36,874 nt of DNA from JAJISK01 sp046759185. Its GTDB lineage: Archaea > Thermoplasmatota > Thermoplasmata > RBG-16-68-12 > JAJISG01. The stretch lies in contig JBHIBO010000015.1 of the NCBI GenBank assembly GCA_046759185.1, forward strand, positions 1-36,874. Direction: 5' to 3'. The notes under the pieces are model-generated. The model was not told the origin of the DNA. It did not search any database and worked only from the letters and a program-made list of their open reading frames with translations. This document shows, piece by piece, positions 23,746 to 30,335 of this stretch (within the stretch, counting starts at the first letter, position 1; the number at the start of each line of letters is the position of its first letter). The position numbers and the translations under genes are program-made.

Positions 23746-24207
23746 TTACTGCAGTGTCCCAGACGCCAGGACGCCATTGTCGTCCACCAGCTGGTAGGTT
23801 GCACCCGCTGGATAGGTCGCCGTCGCCAGCAACACCTTGTCGCCGGCCGAGATCGAGGTCGCAGATCCATCGATCTGGACGTACGTTTCGTTGCCGCCGC
23901 TGAGGGCATTGAGCGCCGTCTTGGTCAGTAGGACCGACCCGTCGGCGGCAAAGACCACCAGCGAGATTTGGGCGGGCGTCTTGCCAGCAGGCACGTCCGC
24001 GAAGACGAGCTGCCAGTTGCTGCCGTCAGCAGTCTGGCTGACCGTGACTCCAATGGCTGTAGGCGTCGACCCAGGACCGGAGACCAGCCCAGATACCATC
24101 ACATAAAGGACGGCAGCCAGGACGACGGTGATCGCCACCATGAGGATGGTAGCGATGACCGGCGATACGGCCTTTCGATCCCTTCGGATCGCCCCGATTG
24201 TTCTCAA
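23746..24207 (-). CDS. Archaeal type IV pilin
   Basis: A 153-residue pilin precursor with the euryarchaeal pilin N-terminus. A short basic leader (RTIGAIRRDRK) is followed by AVSPVIATILMVAITVVLAA and a single hydrophobic helix (to about residue 40). A class III (prepilin) peptidase would cut near RKA-VSP. The rest is a beta-rich domain with a possible sequon NET. The start is TTG at 24205-24207, with AGGAGG 7 bases upstream (24215-24220 on the plus strand). The leader carries a perfect hairpin overlapping this site. The TATA box at 24260 puts the mRNA start at that hairpin. No prepilin peptidase or pilus ATPase is in the window. Confidence 0.9.
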   Translation of the reverse strand: MRTIGAIRRDRKAVSPVIATILMVAITVVLAAVLYVMVSGLVSGPGSTPTAIGVTVSQTADGSNWQLVFADVPAGKTPAQISLVVFAADGSVLLTKTALNALSGGNETYVQIDGSATSISAGDKVLLATATYPAGATYQLVDDNGVLASGTLQ

Positions 24208-24217
24208 GTTCTGTCCT

Positions 24218-24237
24218 CCTGTAGGTTTCCCTACAGG
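24218..24237 (-). promoter_or_regulatory. Perfect 8-bp hairpin with GAAA loop at the pilin mRNA 5' end
   Basis: On the minus strand the stem CCTGTAGG (24237-24230) and CCTACAGG (24225-24218) closes a GAAA (GNRA-type) tetraloop. The 3' three bases of the stem are the first three of AGGAGG, the Shine-Dalgarno site of the pilin. With the TATA box at about 24264, the transcript starts near 24238, so the hairpin should form its very 5' end. It may stabilise the mRNA or limit ribosome access; which is untested. Confidence 0.65.
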
Positions 24238-24259
24238 CGTGGAGGGTTCGAAAGTCGGA

Positions 24260-24268
24260 GTATAAAGG
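24260..24268 (-). promoter_or_regulatory. TATA box of the pilin gene
   Basis: The minus strand reads CCTTTATACT, a good TATA box in a region otherwise free of genes (24208-24295). Its position predicts transcription from about 24238. Confidence 0.6.
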
Positions 24269-24295
24269 CTTCCTCGCCAGAATCACGCGTGGTTA

Positions 24296-24865
24296 TCAAG
24301 GGCCCTCGAATGGGACCACGTCGTCGGCCACGAGGTTGAGGATGTTGGCGATCTCCTCGGAGGCGTACTCCTGCATGGAGAAGATGAAGGTGTACGCGCC
24401 CCGCGCACGGAGGTGGTTCGTGAGCATGTGCAGGAACTCCGAGAGGACCCGCGGGCTGTTGTGAATGGCCAGGGAGTTGATGGAGTCGAGGACCACCAAC
24501 GCGTCCCCACCGCCCAGCTTTCGCAGGAGAAACTCCACCTTGAGCAGGACTGTCTCGAGCATGGTGGGGCTCTCCACGTACACCGCCCTGTCGTCCCGCT
24601 CCCCGGCCCCCATGGTCATTCGGGACACGCAGTCCACGAAGCGCGTTCGGGTCAGGTCTACCTCCAGGGTGGTGAGGGCGCCGATGATGGATTTGGAGGG
24701 AATCGTGGCTGTGATGTAGACGGCCGCGAGATCCTTCTGCGGTGCGAAAACGTCCAGGATCCCTCGCACGGCGTCGAAGTAGTGTTCGGCCGCCATCTCC
24801 AGGGCGATGGCCGAGGCCGGAGGGATCTCTAGGAGCCTGTGCACGCCCGTGGCCGTGGTCTCCAC
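24296..24865 (-). CDS. KaiC/RAD55-like protein with degenerate P-loop
   Basis: A 189-residue protein related in layout to RecA/KaiC-type ATPases. A Walker-B-like DALVVLDS is at residues 121-128, followed by SLAIHNSPRVLSEFLHMLTNHLRARGAYTFIFSMQE. The position of Walker A (VYITATIPSKS, 50-59) keeps Lys-Ser but lacks the glycines, so nucleotide binding may be weakened or altered. Its GTG start directly abuts the stop of the full RAD55-like ATPase upstream, so the two are translationally coupled and may form a heterodimer (inference). The pilin gene follows on the same strand, but with its own promoter. Specific function unknown. Confidence 0.75.
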   Translation of the reverse strand: METTATGVHRLLEIPPASAIALEMAAEHYFDAVRGILDVFAPQKDLAAVYITATIPSKSIIGALTTLEVDLTRTRFVDCVSRMTMGAGERDDRAVYVESPTMLETVLLKVEFLLRKLGGGDALVVLDSINSLAIHNSPRVLSEFLHMLTNHLRARGAYTFIFSMQEYASEEIANILNLVADDVVPFEGP

Positions 24866-25615
24866 CTACCGCCCTCCCTTGAGCAGGGGCGCGAGCAGGA
24901 CCCCCACCGACGTCAGGTCCAGGATGTACTTCGCCCGGGAGTGGGTCGTCCCTCGCATCTTGACGACCTGGAGCGTCCGGAGGAGGTCCCCTTTTCGCTC
25001 GAGGTTTCCGAGCAGAATGACGCCGTCCACGACGGCCTCCTCCACCCCGTAGGGGGAGTACCGCTCGTCCCCCGCAGGCACCTCCGCGATGAGGAGGGCC
25101 GTGCACTCCTCCTGGGCGACGAGCTGACTCAGGCTCCGAATGAACTCACGAATGAGGTCCGCCGTGAGCAGGCGGGCGCAGATGGAGGTGATGGAATCGA
25201 TGACAAGGCGTTTGGCGCCGTGGGACTTGACCGCGGCCACGATGGCCTTGACGAGGGCCTCGGACCCCTTCTGGTCGATCTCAGGGCCTTCGGTCTTCGC
25301 CTTCCGGTACAGGTCATGCAGGTCCAGGAAGACGATGTCCTTCTTCTCGAGGAGCTTGGCGTCGTAGAAGTCGTAGGGGATCATGTTCTCCATGAGCTTG
25401 TCCGGCGGCTCGGTGGCGGCCACGAGGAGCCCCTTCTCGCCGTTCTCGGCCCCGTGCAGGAGAAACTCCAGGCTCATGGAGGTCTTGCCGGTTCCGCAGC
25501 TTCCGGTGACGAGGATCGTGTTATTCCGGGGGAGGCCTCCGCTGAGGATGTTGTCCAGGCCGTCGATGCCCGTTAGGCATCGATCTCGCCCTACGGCGCT
25601 CTCCGAATCTCCCAC
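24866..25615 (-). CDS. RAD55/KaiC family ATPase
   Basis: A 249-residue single-domain RecA-type ATPase of the archaeal RAD55/KaiC family. The P-loop GSCGTGKTS is at residues 38-46, Walker B is KRLVIDSITS (Asp140), and the typical start is CLTGIDGLDNILSGGLPRNN. The KaiC-like strand VAEVPAG and GVEEAVVDGVILLGNLE are also typical, as are the conserved switch LLRTLQVVKMRGTTHSRA and the ending of the fold. Relatives include signalling ATPases and the archaellum/pilus protein ArlH (FlaH). Start GTG 25615. It is the upstream partner of the degenerate-P-loop protein, which follows directly. It is divergent from hps. Confidence 0.85.
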   Translation of the reverse strand: MGDSESAVGRDRCLTGIDGLDNILSGGLPRNNTILVTGSCGTGKTSMSLEFLLHGAENGEKGLLVAATEPPDKLMENMIPYDFYDAKLLEKKDIVFLDLHDLYRKAKTEGPEIDQKGSEALVKAIVAAVKSHGAKRLVIDSITSICARLLTADLIREFIRSLSQLVAQEECTALLIAEVPAGDERYSPYGVEEAVVDGVILLGNLERKGDLLRTLQVVKMRGTTHSRAKYILDLTSVGVLLAPLLKGGR

Positions 25616-25706
25616 GGCGGTTCGATGCGGGACGGTCGCTTATCAGGCTTTTCGCCTCGTTATCAACCCCGATTTTGAGGGTCCCGTGGGAGGGGGCCCG
25701 AGCAAG

Positions 25707-25715
25707 CCTTTAACC
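25707..25715 (+). promoter_or_regulatory. TATA box of hps-rraA
   Basis: CCTTTAACC lies 26 bases before ATG 25737, the exact spacing for a leaderless transcript. Confidence 0.6.
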
Positions 25716-25736
25716 CCGCGGCGAGTATGGAAAGGC

Positions 25737-27035
25737 ATGCTCACCGAGCCCGTTCTTCAGGTGGCCCTGGACTTCATGCACCTGAAGCGTGCCCTCCAGG
25801 CAGCGAAGGAGGCCGTGGCGGGTGGGGCCGACTGGATCGAGGCGGGCACCCCCCTCATCAAGAGCGAAGGGGTGGAGGCGGTGCGGGCCCTGAAGCGAGC
25901 CTTCCCCGACCGCGTCATCGTGGCGGATCTGAAGATCATGGACACGGGGGCCTATGAGGTCGAGATTGCCGCCAAGGCCGGGGCGGAGGTCATCTCCGTC
26001 ATGGTCGTCACCGACGACGCCACCGTCCTGGAGGCGGTGAAGGCCGCTCGCCGCTACGGGGCCAAGGTCATGGGGGACCTCATGGCGGTGGGGGACAAGG
26101 TGAAACGGGCGAAGGAGGTCGAGGCCTTGGGCGTCGACTACCTCTGCCATCACGTCAGCATTGACGAGCAGATGATTGCCCGGACCCCCCTGGAGGAGCT
26201 GAAGGCCCTCGCCGAGGCGGTGAGCATTCCCATCTCGGTGGCTGGGGGACTGAACACGGAAACGGTTCCCCAGGCCCTGGAGGCCGGGGCCTCCATCATC
26301 ATCGTGGGGGGCGCCATCATCAAGGAGCCCAAGGTCTCCCAGGCGGCAGCGGACATCAAGCGGGCCATGCGGGAACGGAAGGCCCTCCGGACGCAGCTGT
26401 ACAAGAAGTACGGGCAGGAGGAGCTCTACGAGGCCTTCCTCCAGGTCTCCACGTCGAACATCGCAGACGCCATGCAGAAGCGTGGGCCCATGGAGGGGAT
26501 TCTTCCCCGGGTTAACCGGGGGACGCACATGGTGGGGCGTGCCTTGACCGTGAAGACGGCCGACGGTGACTGGGCCAAGCCCGTGGAAGCCATCGATAAG
26601 GCCACCCAGGGGACAGTCATCGTGGTGGACGTGGGCGGCGGGAAAACCGCCGTGTGGGGCGAGCTGGCCTCCTGGAGCTGCAAAGTGAAGGGGATCGCAG
26701 GTGTGGTCATCGACGGGGCGTCCCGGGACATGGAAGCGATCCTGGACGCGGACTTCCCCGTCTTCTCCCGCTGGGTCGTGCCCCACGCAGGGGAGCCCAA
26801 GGGCCACGGCGAGATCGGCCCAGAAATCATGTGCGGCGGCCGGCGGGTTCGAACGGGGGACTGGATCGTCGGCGACGAGACAGGGGTGGTCGTGATTCCC
26901 CAGGAGATGGGCGTCGAGATCGCGAACCGGGCCCTGGACGTATTGGAGCGGGAAAACCGCATTCGCGAGGAGATCAAGCGCGGGGGCACCCTCTCGAGCG
27001 TACTCGAGTTGGAGAAGTGGGAGAAGGTCGGCTAG
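25737..27035 (+). CDS. hps: 3-hexulose-6-phosphate synthase fused to an RraA-like domain
   Basis: A two-domain protein of 432 residues. The first, about 1-215, is an orotidine-decarboxylase-superfamily Hps (LQVALDFMHLKRAL, VIVADLKIMDTGAYEVEIAAKAGAE with the D-x-K-x-x-D motif, CHHVSIDEQ, SVAGGLNTETV, IIIVGGAIIKEP). It condenses ribulose-5-phosphate with formaldehyde or runs in reverse; in archaea the reverse reaction supplies ribose phosphates. The second, about 225-415, is RraA-like (STSNIADAMQKRGPMEGI, VGRALTVKTADGDW, GVVIDGASRDMEAI with its catalytic-type RD). RraA relatives include aldolases and RNase E inhibitors; its role here is unknown. ATG 25737 sits 26 bases after the TATA box. Separate 6-phospho-3-hexuloisomerase is not in the window. 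larB follows 4 bases later. Confidence 0.94.
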   Translation: MLTEPVLQVALDFMHLKRALQAAKEAVAGGADWIEAGTPLIKSEGVEAVRALKRAFPDRVIVADLKIMDTGAYEVEIAAKAGAEVISVMVVTDDATVLEAVKAARRYGAKVMGDLMAVGDKVKRAKEVEALGVDYLCHHVSIDEQMIARTPLEELKALAEAVSIPISVAGGLNTETVPQALEAGASIIIVGGAIIKEPKVSQAAADIKRAMRERKALRTQLYKKYGQEELYEAFLQVSTSNIADAMQKRGPMEGILPRVNRGTHMVGRALTVKTADGDWAKPVEAIDKATQGTVIVVDVGGGKTAVWGELASWSCKVKGIAGVVIDGASRDMEAILDADFPVFSRWVVPHAGEPKGHGEIGPEIMCGGRRVRTGDWIVGDETGVVVIPQEMGVEIANRALDVLERENRIREEIKRGGTLSSVLELEKWEKVG

Positions 27036-27039
27036 GGCC

Positions 27040-27789
27040 ATGGACCGGGAGAAGCTCCGTGCCGTCCTCGAGGAGCTCCAAGGGGGGCAGATCACAGTAG
27101 GAGAGGCCATGGAAGCCTTTCGACGCCTCCCCTTCGAGGACCTGGGCTTCGCCAAGCTCGACACCCACCGGTCCCTTCGCCGTGGATTCCCTGAGGTCGT
27201 GTACTGTCCCGGGAAGTCTCCAGAGGAAGTGGCCATGATCCTTGGGACTCTCTCGCGGGACACAGAGCGGGTCCTGGCCACACGCGCCGAGAAGGAGGTC
27301 TTTGAGGCGGTGAAGGGGGAGTTGGCCGAGGAGGAGGTGCGCTACTTCCCAGAGGCCCGTCTTATCCTCGTAGGGTCGCCCGCCCCCACAGAGCGAGGCC
27401 ACGTCGTGGTGGCCACCGGCGGCACCTCCGATCGAGGGGTGGCCGAGGAGGCCGCTGTCGTCTCCGAAGTCCTGGGCAATCGGACCACACGCCTCTACGA
27501 CATTGGGGTGGCGGGCGTTCATCGCCTCCTGGACCAGAGAGAGGGCCTGGTTGCGGCCCAGGTCGCTGTCGTGGTCGCGGGCATGGAGGGAGCGCTCCCG
27601 AGTGCCGTCGCTGGCTTAATCGAGGCCCCCGTGATTGCCGTTCCCACGAGTGTGGGCTACGGTGCGAACTTCGATGGGTTGGCAGCCCTGCTCGCGATGT
27701 TGAACACGTGCGTACCGGGCGTGGTCGTGGTCAACGTGGACAACGGTTTCGGCGCGGGATTCTTTGCGAACCTGATCAACCGCGGCTAG
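27040..27789 (+). CDS. larB: Nickel-pincer cofactor biosynthesis protein LarB
   Basis: LarB carboxylates nicotinic acid adenine dinucleotide as the first step of the nickel-pincer nucleotide cofactor of lactate racemase-type enzymes. The 249-residue protein has the LarB N-terminal helical region (REKLRAVLEELQGGQITVGEAMEAFRRLP, DTHRSLRRGFPEVVYCPGKSPE). A PurE-like domain follows (VVVATGGTSDRGVAEEAAVVSEVLG, YDIGVAGVHRLL, VVAGMEGALPSAVAGLI, VGYGANFDGLAALLAMLNTC, NVDNGFGAGF). It is 4 bases behind hps. larC and larE are not in the window, so the full pathway and target enzyme are unseen. Its 3' end overlaps the convergent M50 protease by 4 bases. Confidence 0.92.
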   Translation: MDREKLRAVLEELQGGQITVGEAMEAFRRLPFEDLGFAKLDTHRSLRRGFPEVVYCPGKSPEEVAMILGTLSRDTERVLATRAEKEVFEAVKGELAEEEVRYFPEARLILVGSPAPTERGHVVVATGGTSDRGVAEEAAVVSEVLGNRTTRLYDIGVAGVHRLLDQREGLVAAQVAVVVAGMEGALPSAVAGLIEAPVIAVPTSVGYGANFDGLAALLAMLNTCVPGVVVVNVDNGFGAGFFANLINRG

Positions 27790-28454
27790 AAGAAGGGCCG
27801 AAACCACACCACGATGAGGAGGGCCGCCAGGGGAACGAGCAGCAAGACGTAAACACGAAGGTCCCAGCGAAGCACCTTTGACCCATCCAAGGGCGGGATG
27901 GGCAGCATGTTGAAAACTCCCAGAAAGAGATTGATGAAGGCGACGAAATAGACGAGGCTGAGAAGGCTAACGATGCCCAAGATGGGGATGTTGTACCCGG
28001 CTAGGAGCGCCGCAAAGAAGACCGACGTAGAGGCCCCACCAATGACCAGGTTCACGACGGGCCCGGCGGCACTGATGCGTCCATACGATGGCCGATCCGC
28101 GACGCCCCCGATGACCACCGCCCCAGGGGCTGCGAAGAGAAATCCGATGAAGGCGGTGAAGAGCGCGAAGATCAACCCGAAGTTCCAAGCGCGGAACTCT
28201 GCCAAGAGGCCGTAGCGTTGGGCCACCACCTTGTGGCCGAGTTCGTGCAAAAGAAACGCCGTGGGCACGGCCACCACGGCGAGGATGGCGGAGCCGAGGA
28301 GGAGAGAGGGATCGCCCCCGATGACACGCAACCCACCGGCCAGGACGATGGAGAAGGCAAGGATGAGGACGGCCATGGCGAGGAGGATATGCCTGATCTC
28401 CGTCCGACTGAAGCGGATCTTGGGCTTGATTGGCCTGTAAGGGTAAACTGCCAT
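27786..28454 (-). CDS. Site-2 protease-type M50 membrane metalloprotease
   Basis: A 222-residue membrane protein of the M50 family (site-2 protease-like). The zinc-binding HELGH is at about residues 70-74, and the second metal motif FNMLPIPPLDGSKV at about 185-195 supplies the Asp. About five to six membrane helices surround them. The N-terminus is basic (YRPIKPKIRFSRTEIR). M50 proteases cut membrane-embedded regulators or shape membrane proteins; no substrate is evident. It overlaps larB by 4 bases at its 3' end, and no clear TATA box is seen upstream. Confidence 0.9.
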   Translation of the reverse strand: MAVYPYRPIKPKIRFSRTEIRHILLAMAVLILAFSIVLAGGLRVIGGDPSLLLGSAILAVVAVPTAFLLHELGHKVVAQRYGLLAEFRAWNFGLIFALFTAFIGFLFAAPGAVVIGGVADRPSYGRISAAGPVVNLVIGGASTSVFFAALLAGYNIPILGIVSLLSLVYFVAFINLFLGVFNMLPIPPLDGSKVLRWDLRVYVLLLVPLAALLIVVWFRPFF

Positions 28455-28556
28455 CGACCCGGCTAGACCCCAAGGATATTTCTAGGTTGAGTGCCTACGC
28501 GCCAAAAGAATCACGGCGTTATTCCGTGCCTGGACGGGGGTATCCACGCAGGAAAA

Positions 28557-28566
28557 CGTTAAATTC
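28557..28566 (+). promoter_or_regulatory. TATA-like element upstream of the radical SAM gene
   Basis: CGTTAAATTC lies about 150 bases before ATG 28713, which implies a leader of about 125 bases. A 37-codon frame (28577-28690) lies within the leader and ends in GGGRRR; it shows no family likeness and is not called as a gene. Confidence 0.4.
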
Positions 28567-28669
28567 GGGCCTGGCGATGAGTCGGAAAATCGCGTCTCCG
28601 CTCCTGCTGCGCGCGGGGGACCTGAGGGAGGTCATGGTGGGATTCCCGTCTACCAGGTCGAAGACGCGT

Positions 28670-28685
28670 GGCGGCGGACGCCGCC
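28670..28685 (+). promoter_or_regulatory. GC hairpin in the radical SAM leader
   Basis: GGCGGC (28670-28675) and GCCGCC (28680-28685) pair across a GGAC loop, 27 bases before ATG 28713. In a GC-rich genome this may be chance; it would be relevant if the long leader is real. Confidence 0.3.
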
Positions 28686-28712
28686 GGTAACCACGACCAC
28701 GGGGGGCAAGAG

Positions 28713-30245
28713 ATGGCGCGAATCGTCCTGACGGCAGATTACAGCCTCATGACGAACTTCCGTGACCTTCCCTTGGCCACGTTCTTCAGTTGCATTCCCA
28801 CGGACTTCTGGTACTCCCGATTCGCCTTCCGCGCCCTGGCCCCCAAACCCCCTCACAACAACGGCAAGGCCGTCTGGGCCCCCTACGGCCTCCGGAAGCT
28901 GGAGGCCTCCCTCCTCAGCGACTTCCACCGAGACGAGATTGTCGTCGCGCACCCGGAGCACGTGAACCGATTCATCGGCCCCGAGACGGAGGTCGTGGGC
29001 CTCCACACCATGGACCCCCTGGGCCTGGGACCGGTCAGTATGAGCTTCACCAACGGGGGGGTGATGACGCCCTACACCAAGGCGTGCTTCGAGGACGTGG
29101 CCATGAACCTTCCCAACGGGAAACGGAAGTTCAAGGTCGTCGTCGGGGGGGCGGGGGTTTGGCACTTTGACTACCGCCCGGAGGAAAAGGAGCGATACGG
29201 GATCGATCACCTCGTGCGGGGGGAGGTGGATCACATCGCGGGAGACATCTTCCGCGACATAATGGATGGCTCGGCCCCCGAGTCCTACCCCGAGCCGTTG
29301 AACCCACCGAAGCTGGAGGAGATCCCGCCCATCGTCGGTCCGAGCATGCACGGCATGATCGAGGTGATGCGTGGGTGCGGCCGGGGCTGTCAGTTCTGCG
29401 AGGTCACCCTCCGGAAGCTCCGTTACTTCTCGCCGGAGTACATCCAGCAGGAGGCCTCCGTCAACGCGCGGGCCGGACTCACGAACGCCTGGCTCCAGTC
29501 CGATGACATCTTCCTGTACAAGGTGGAAAACTACCGGACGATGATGCCTAACGCGGACGCCATCAAGGAAATCTTCCAAGCGGCCATGGACGTCAAGGGA
29601 ATTGAATCCGGGAACCCCACTCACGGGACCCTGGCGTCCGTCGCCGCGGACCCCGACCTGATTGCAGATCTCAGCCAGATTCTGAACGGGCACGCCGACC
29701 GGCAGAAGTGGGTGGGCATTCAATCCGGTCTCGAAACGGGGAGCGTCTCCCTCGTCGAGAAGATCATGCCCCGGAAACTCCTGCCCTACCAACCGTCGGA
29801 GTGGCCTGAGGTGGTCCGGGAGTCCATCAAGGTCCTGAACGAGAACAAGTGGTTCCCGGCATTGACCGCCATCATCGGTCTCCCCGGGGAGACGGCCGAC
29901 GACGCCTACGACACGTGCGTCCTCTTGGACCAGATGGAGAAGGTGATGGACCATCCCCATTTCATCGTGGCCCCCCTGTCCTTCGTTCCCATCGGCGTCC
30001 TGCGGGGGGAGGAGTTCTACCGAATGGACGAGATGATCGACGAGGCCCGGTTCAATGTCGTCTTCCGCTGCTGGAGGCACATCCTCCGGGAGATCGACGA
30101 AACCCTTTGGGACATCTCCAGCATGCCGTTCCTCGTGAAGGCGGCCATCAACACCATCGGCCGGATTGGGGGCCGTCACGTTCTCAGCATCATGGAACGG
30201 TTTGCGGATCGGCGCGGCTACAAGATCTGGCCGGCCCTGGCGTAG
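28713..30245 (+). CDS. B12-binding-type radical SAM enzyme, substrate unknown
   Basis: A 510-residue protein. The N-terminal region (about 1-190; ARIVLTADYSLMTNFRDLP, PYGLRKLEASLL, HPEHVNRFIGPETEVVGLHTMDPLGLGP, VVVGGAGVWHF, DHLVRGEVDH) looks like a cobalamin-binding Rossmann domain. The radical SAM core has the CxxxCxxC cluster at Cys222, Cys226 and Cys229 (MRGCGRGCQFCE), then QSDDIFLY, GIQSGLETGS and the GLPGETADDAYDT loop. Related archaeal families include the tetraether-lipid ring synthases (Grs) and B12-radical SAM methylases, but I cannot assign a substrate. ATG 28713 is chosen because MARIVLTADYS is the natural start; 15 codons of open frame upstream look non-conserved. Confidence 0.85.
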   Translation: MARIVLTADYSLMTNFRDLPLATFFSCIPTDFWYSRFAFRALAPKPPHNNGKAVWAPYGLRKLEASLLSDFHRDEIVVAHPEHVNRFIGPETEVVGLHTMDPLGLGPVSMSFTNGGVMTPYTKACFEDVAMNLPNGKRKFKVVVGGAGVWHFDYRPEEKERYGIDHLVRGEVDHIAGDIFRDIMDGSAPESYPEPLNPPKLEEIPPIVGPSMHGMIEVMRGCGRGCQFCEVTLRKLRYFSPEYIQQEASVNARAGLTNAWLQSDDIFLYKVENYRTMMPNADAIKEIFQAAMDVKGIESGNPTHGTLASVAADPDLIADLSQILNGHADRQKWVGIQSGLETGSVSLVEKIMPRKLLPYQPSEWPEVVRESIKVLNENKWFPALTAIIGLPGETADDAYDTCVLLDQMEKVMDHPHFIVAPLSFVPIGVLRGEEFYRMDEMIDEARFNVVFRCWRHILREIDETLWDISSMPFLVKAAINTIGRIGGRHVLSIMERFADRRGYKIWPALA

Positions 30246-30335
30246 TCGCCCTTTAGAAGGCAGCGCCCGCTGGGTCTCGAAAGGCATCGTGCTTGTAGTA
30301 ACTAACTCCTCCTAGGGGACCCCCCTCGGGGAGGC

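Noticed and set aside
25710..27281. A 523-codon minus-strand open frame opposite hps-rraA and larB
   Set aside because: It spans two well-supported genes and ends inside larB, with no family features. A shadow of high-GC coding sequence.
28560..28712. Cobalamin riboswitch in the radical SAM leader
   Set aside because: No B12-box or conserved core sequence can be seen, and the switch class is not typical of archaea.
28650..30287. A 545-codon minus-strand open frame opposite the radical SAM gene
   Set aside because: Same reason; the plus-strand gene has clear CxxxCxxC and B12-domain motifs.
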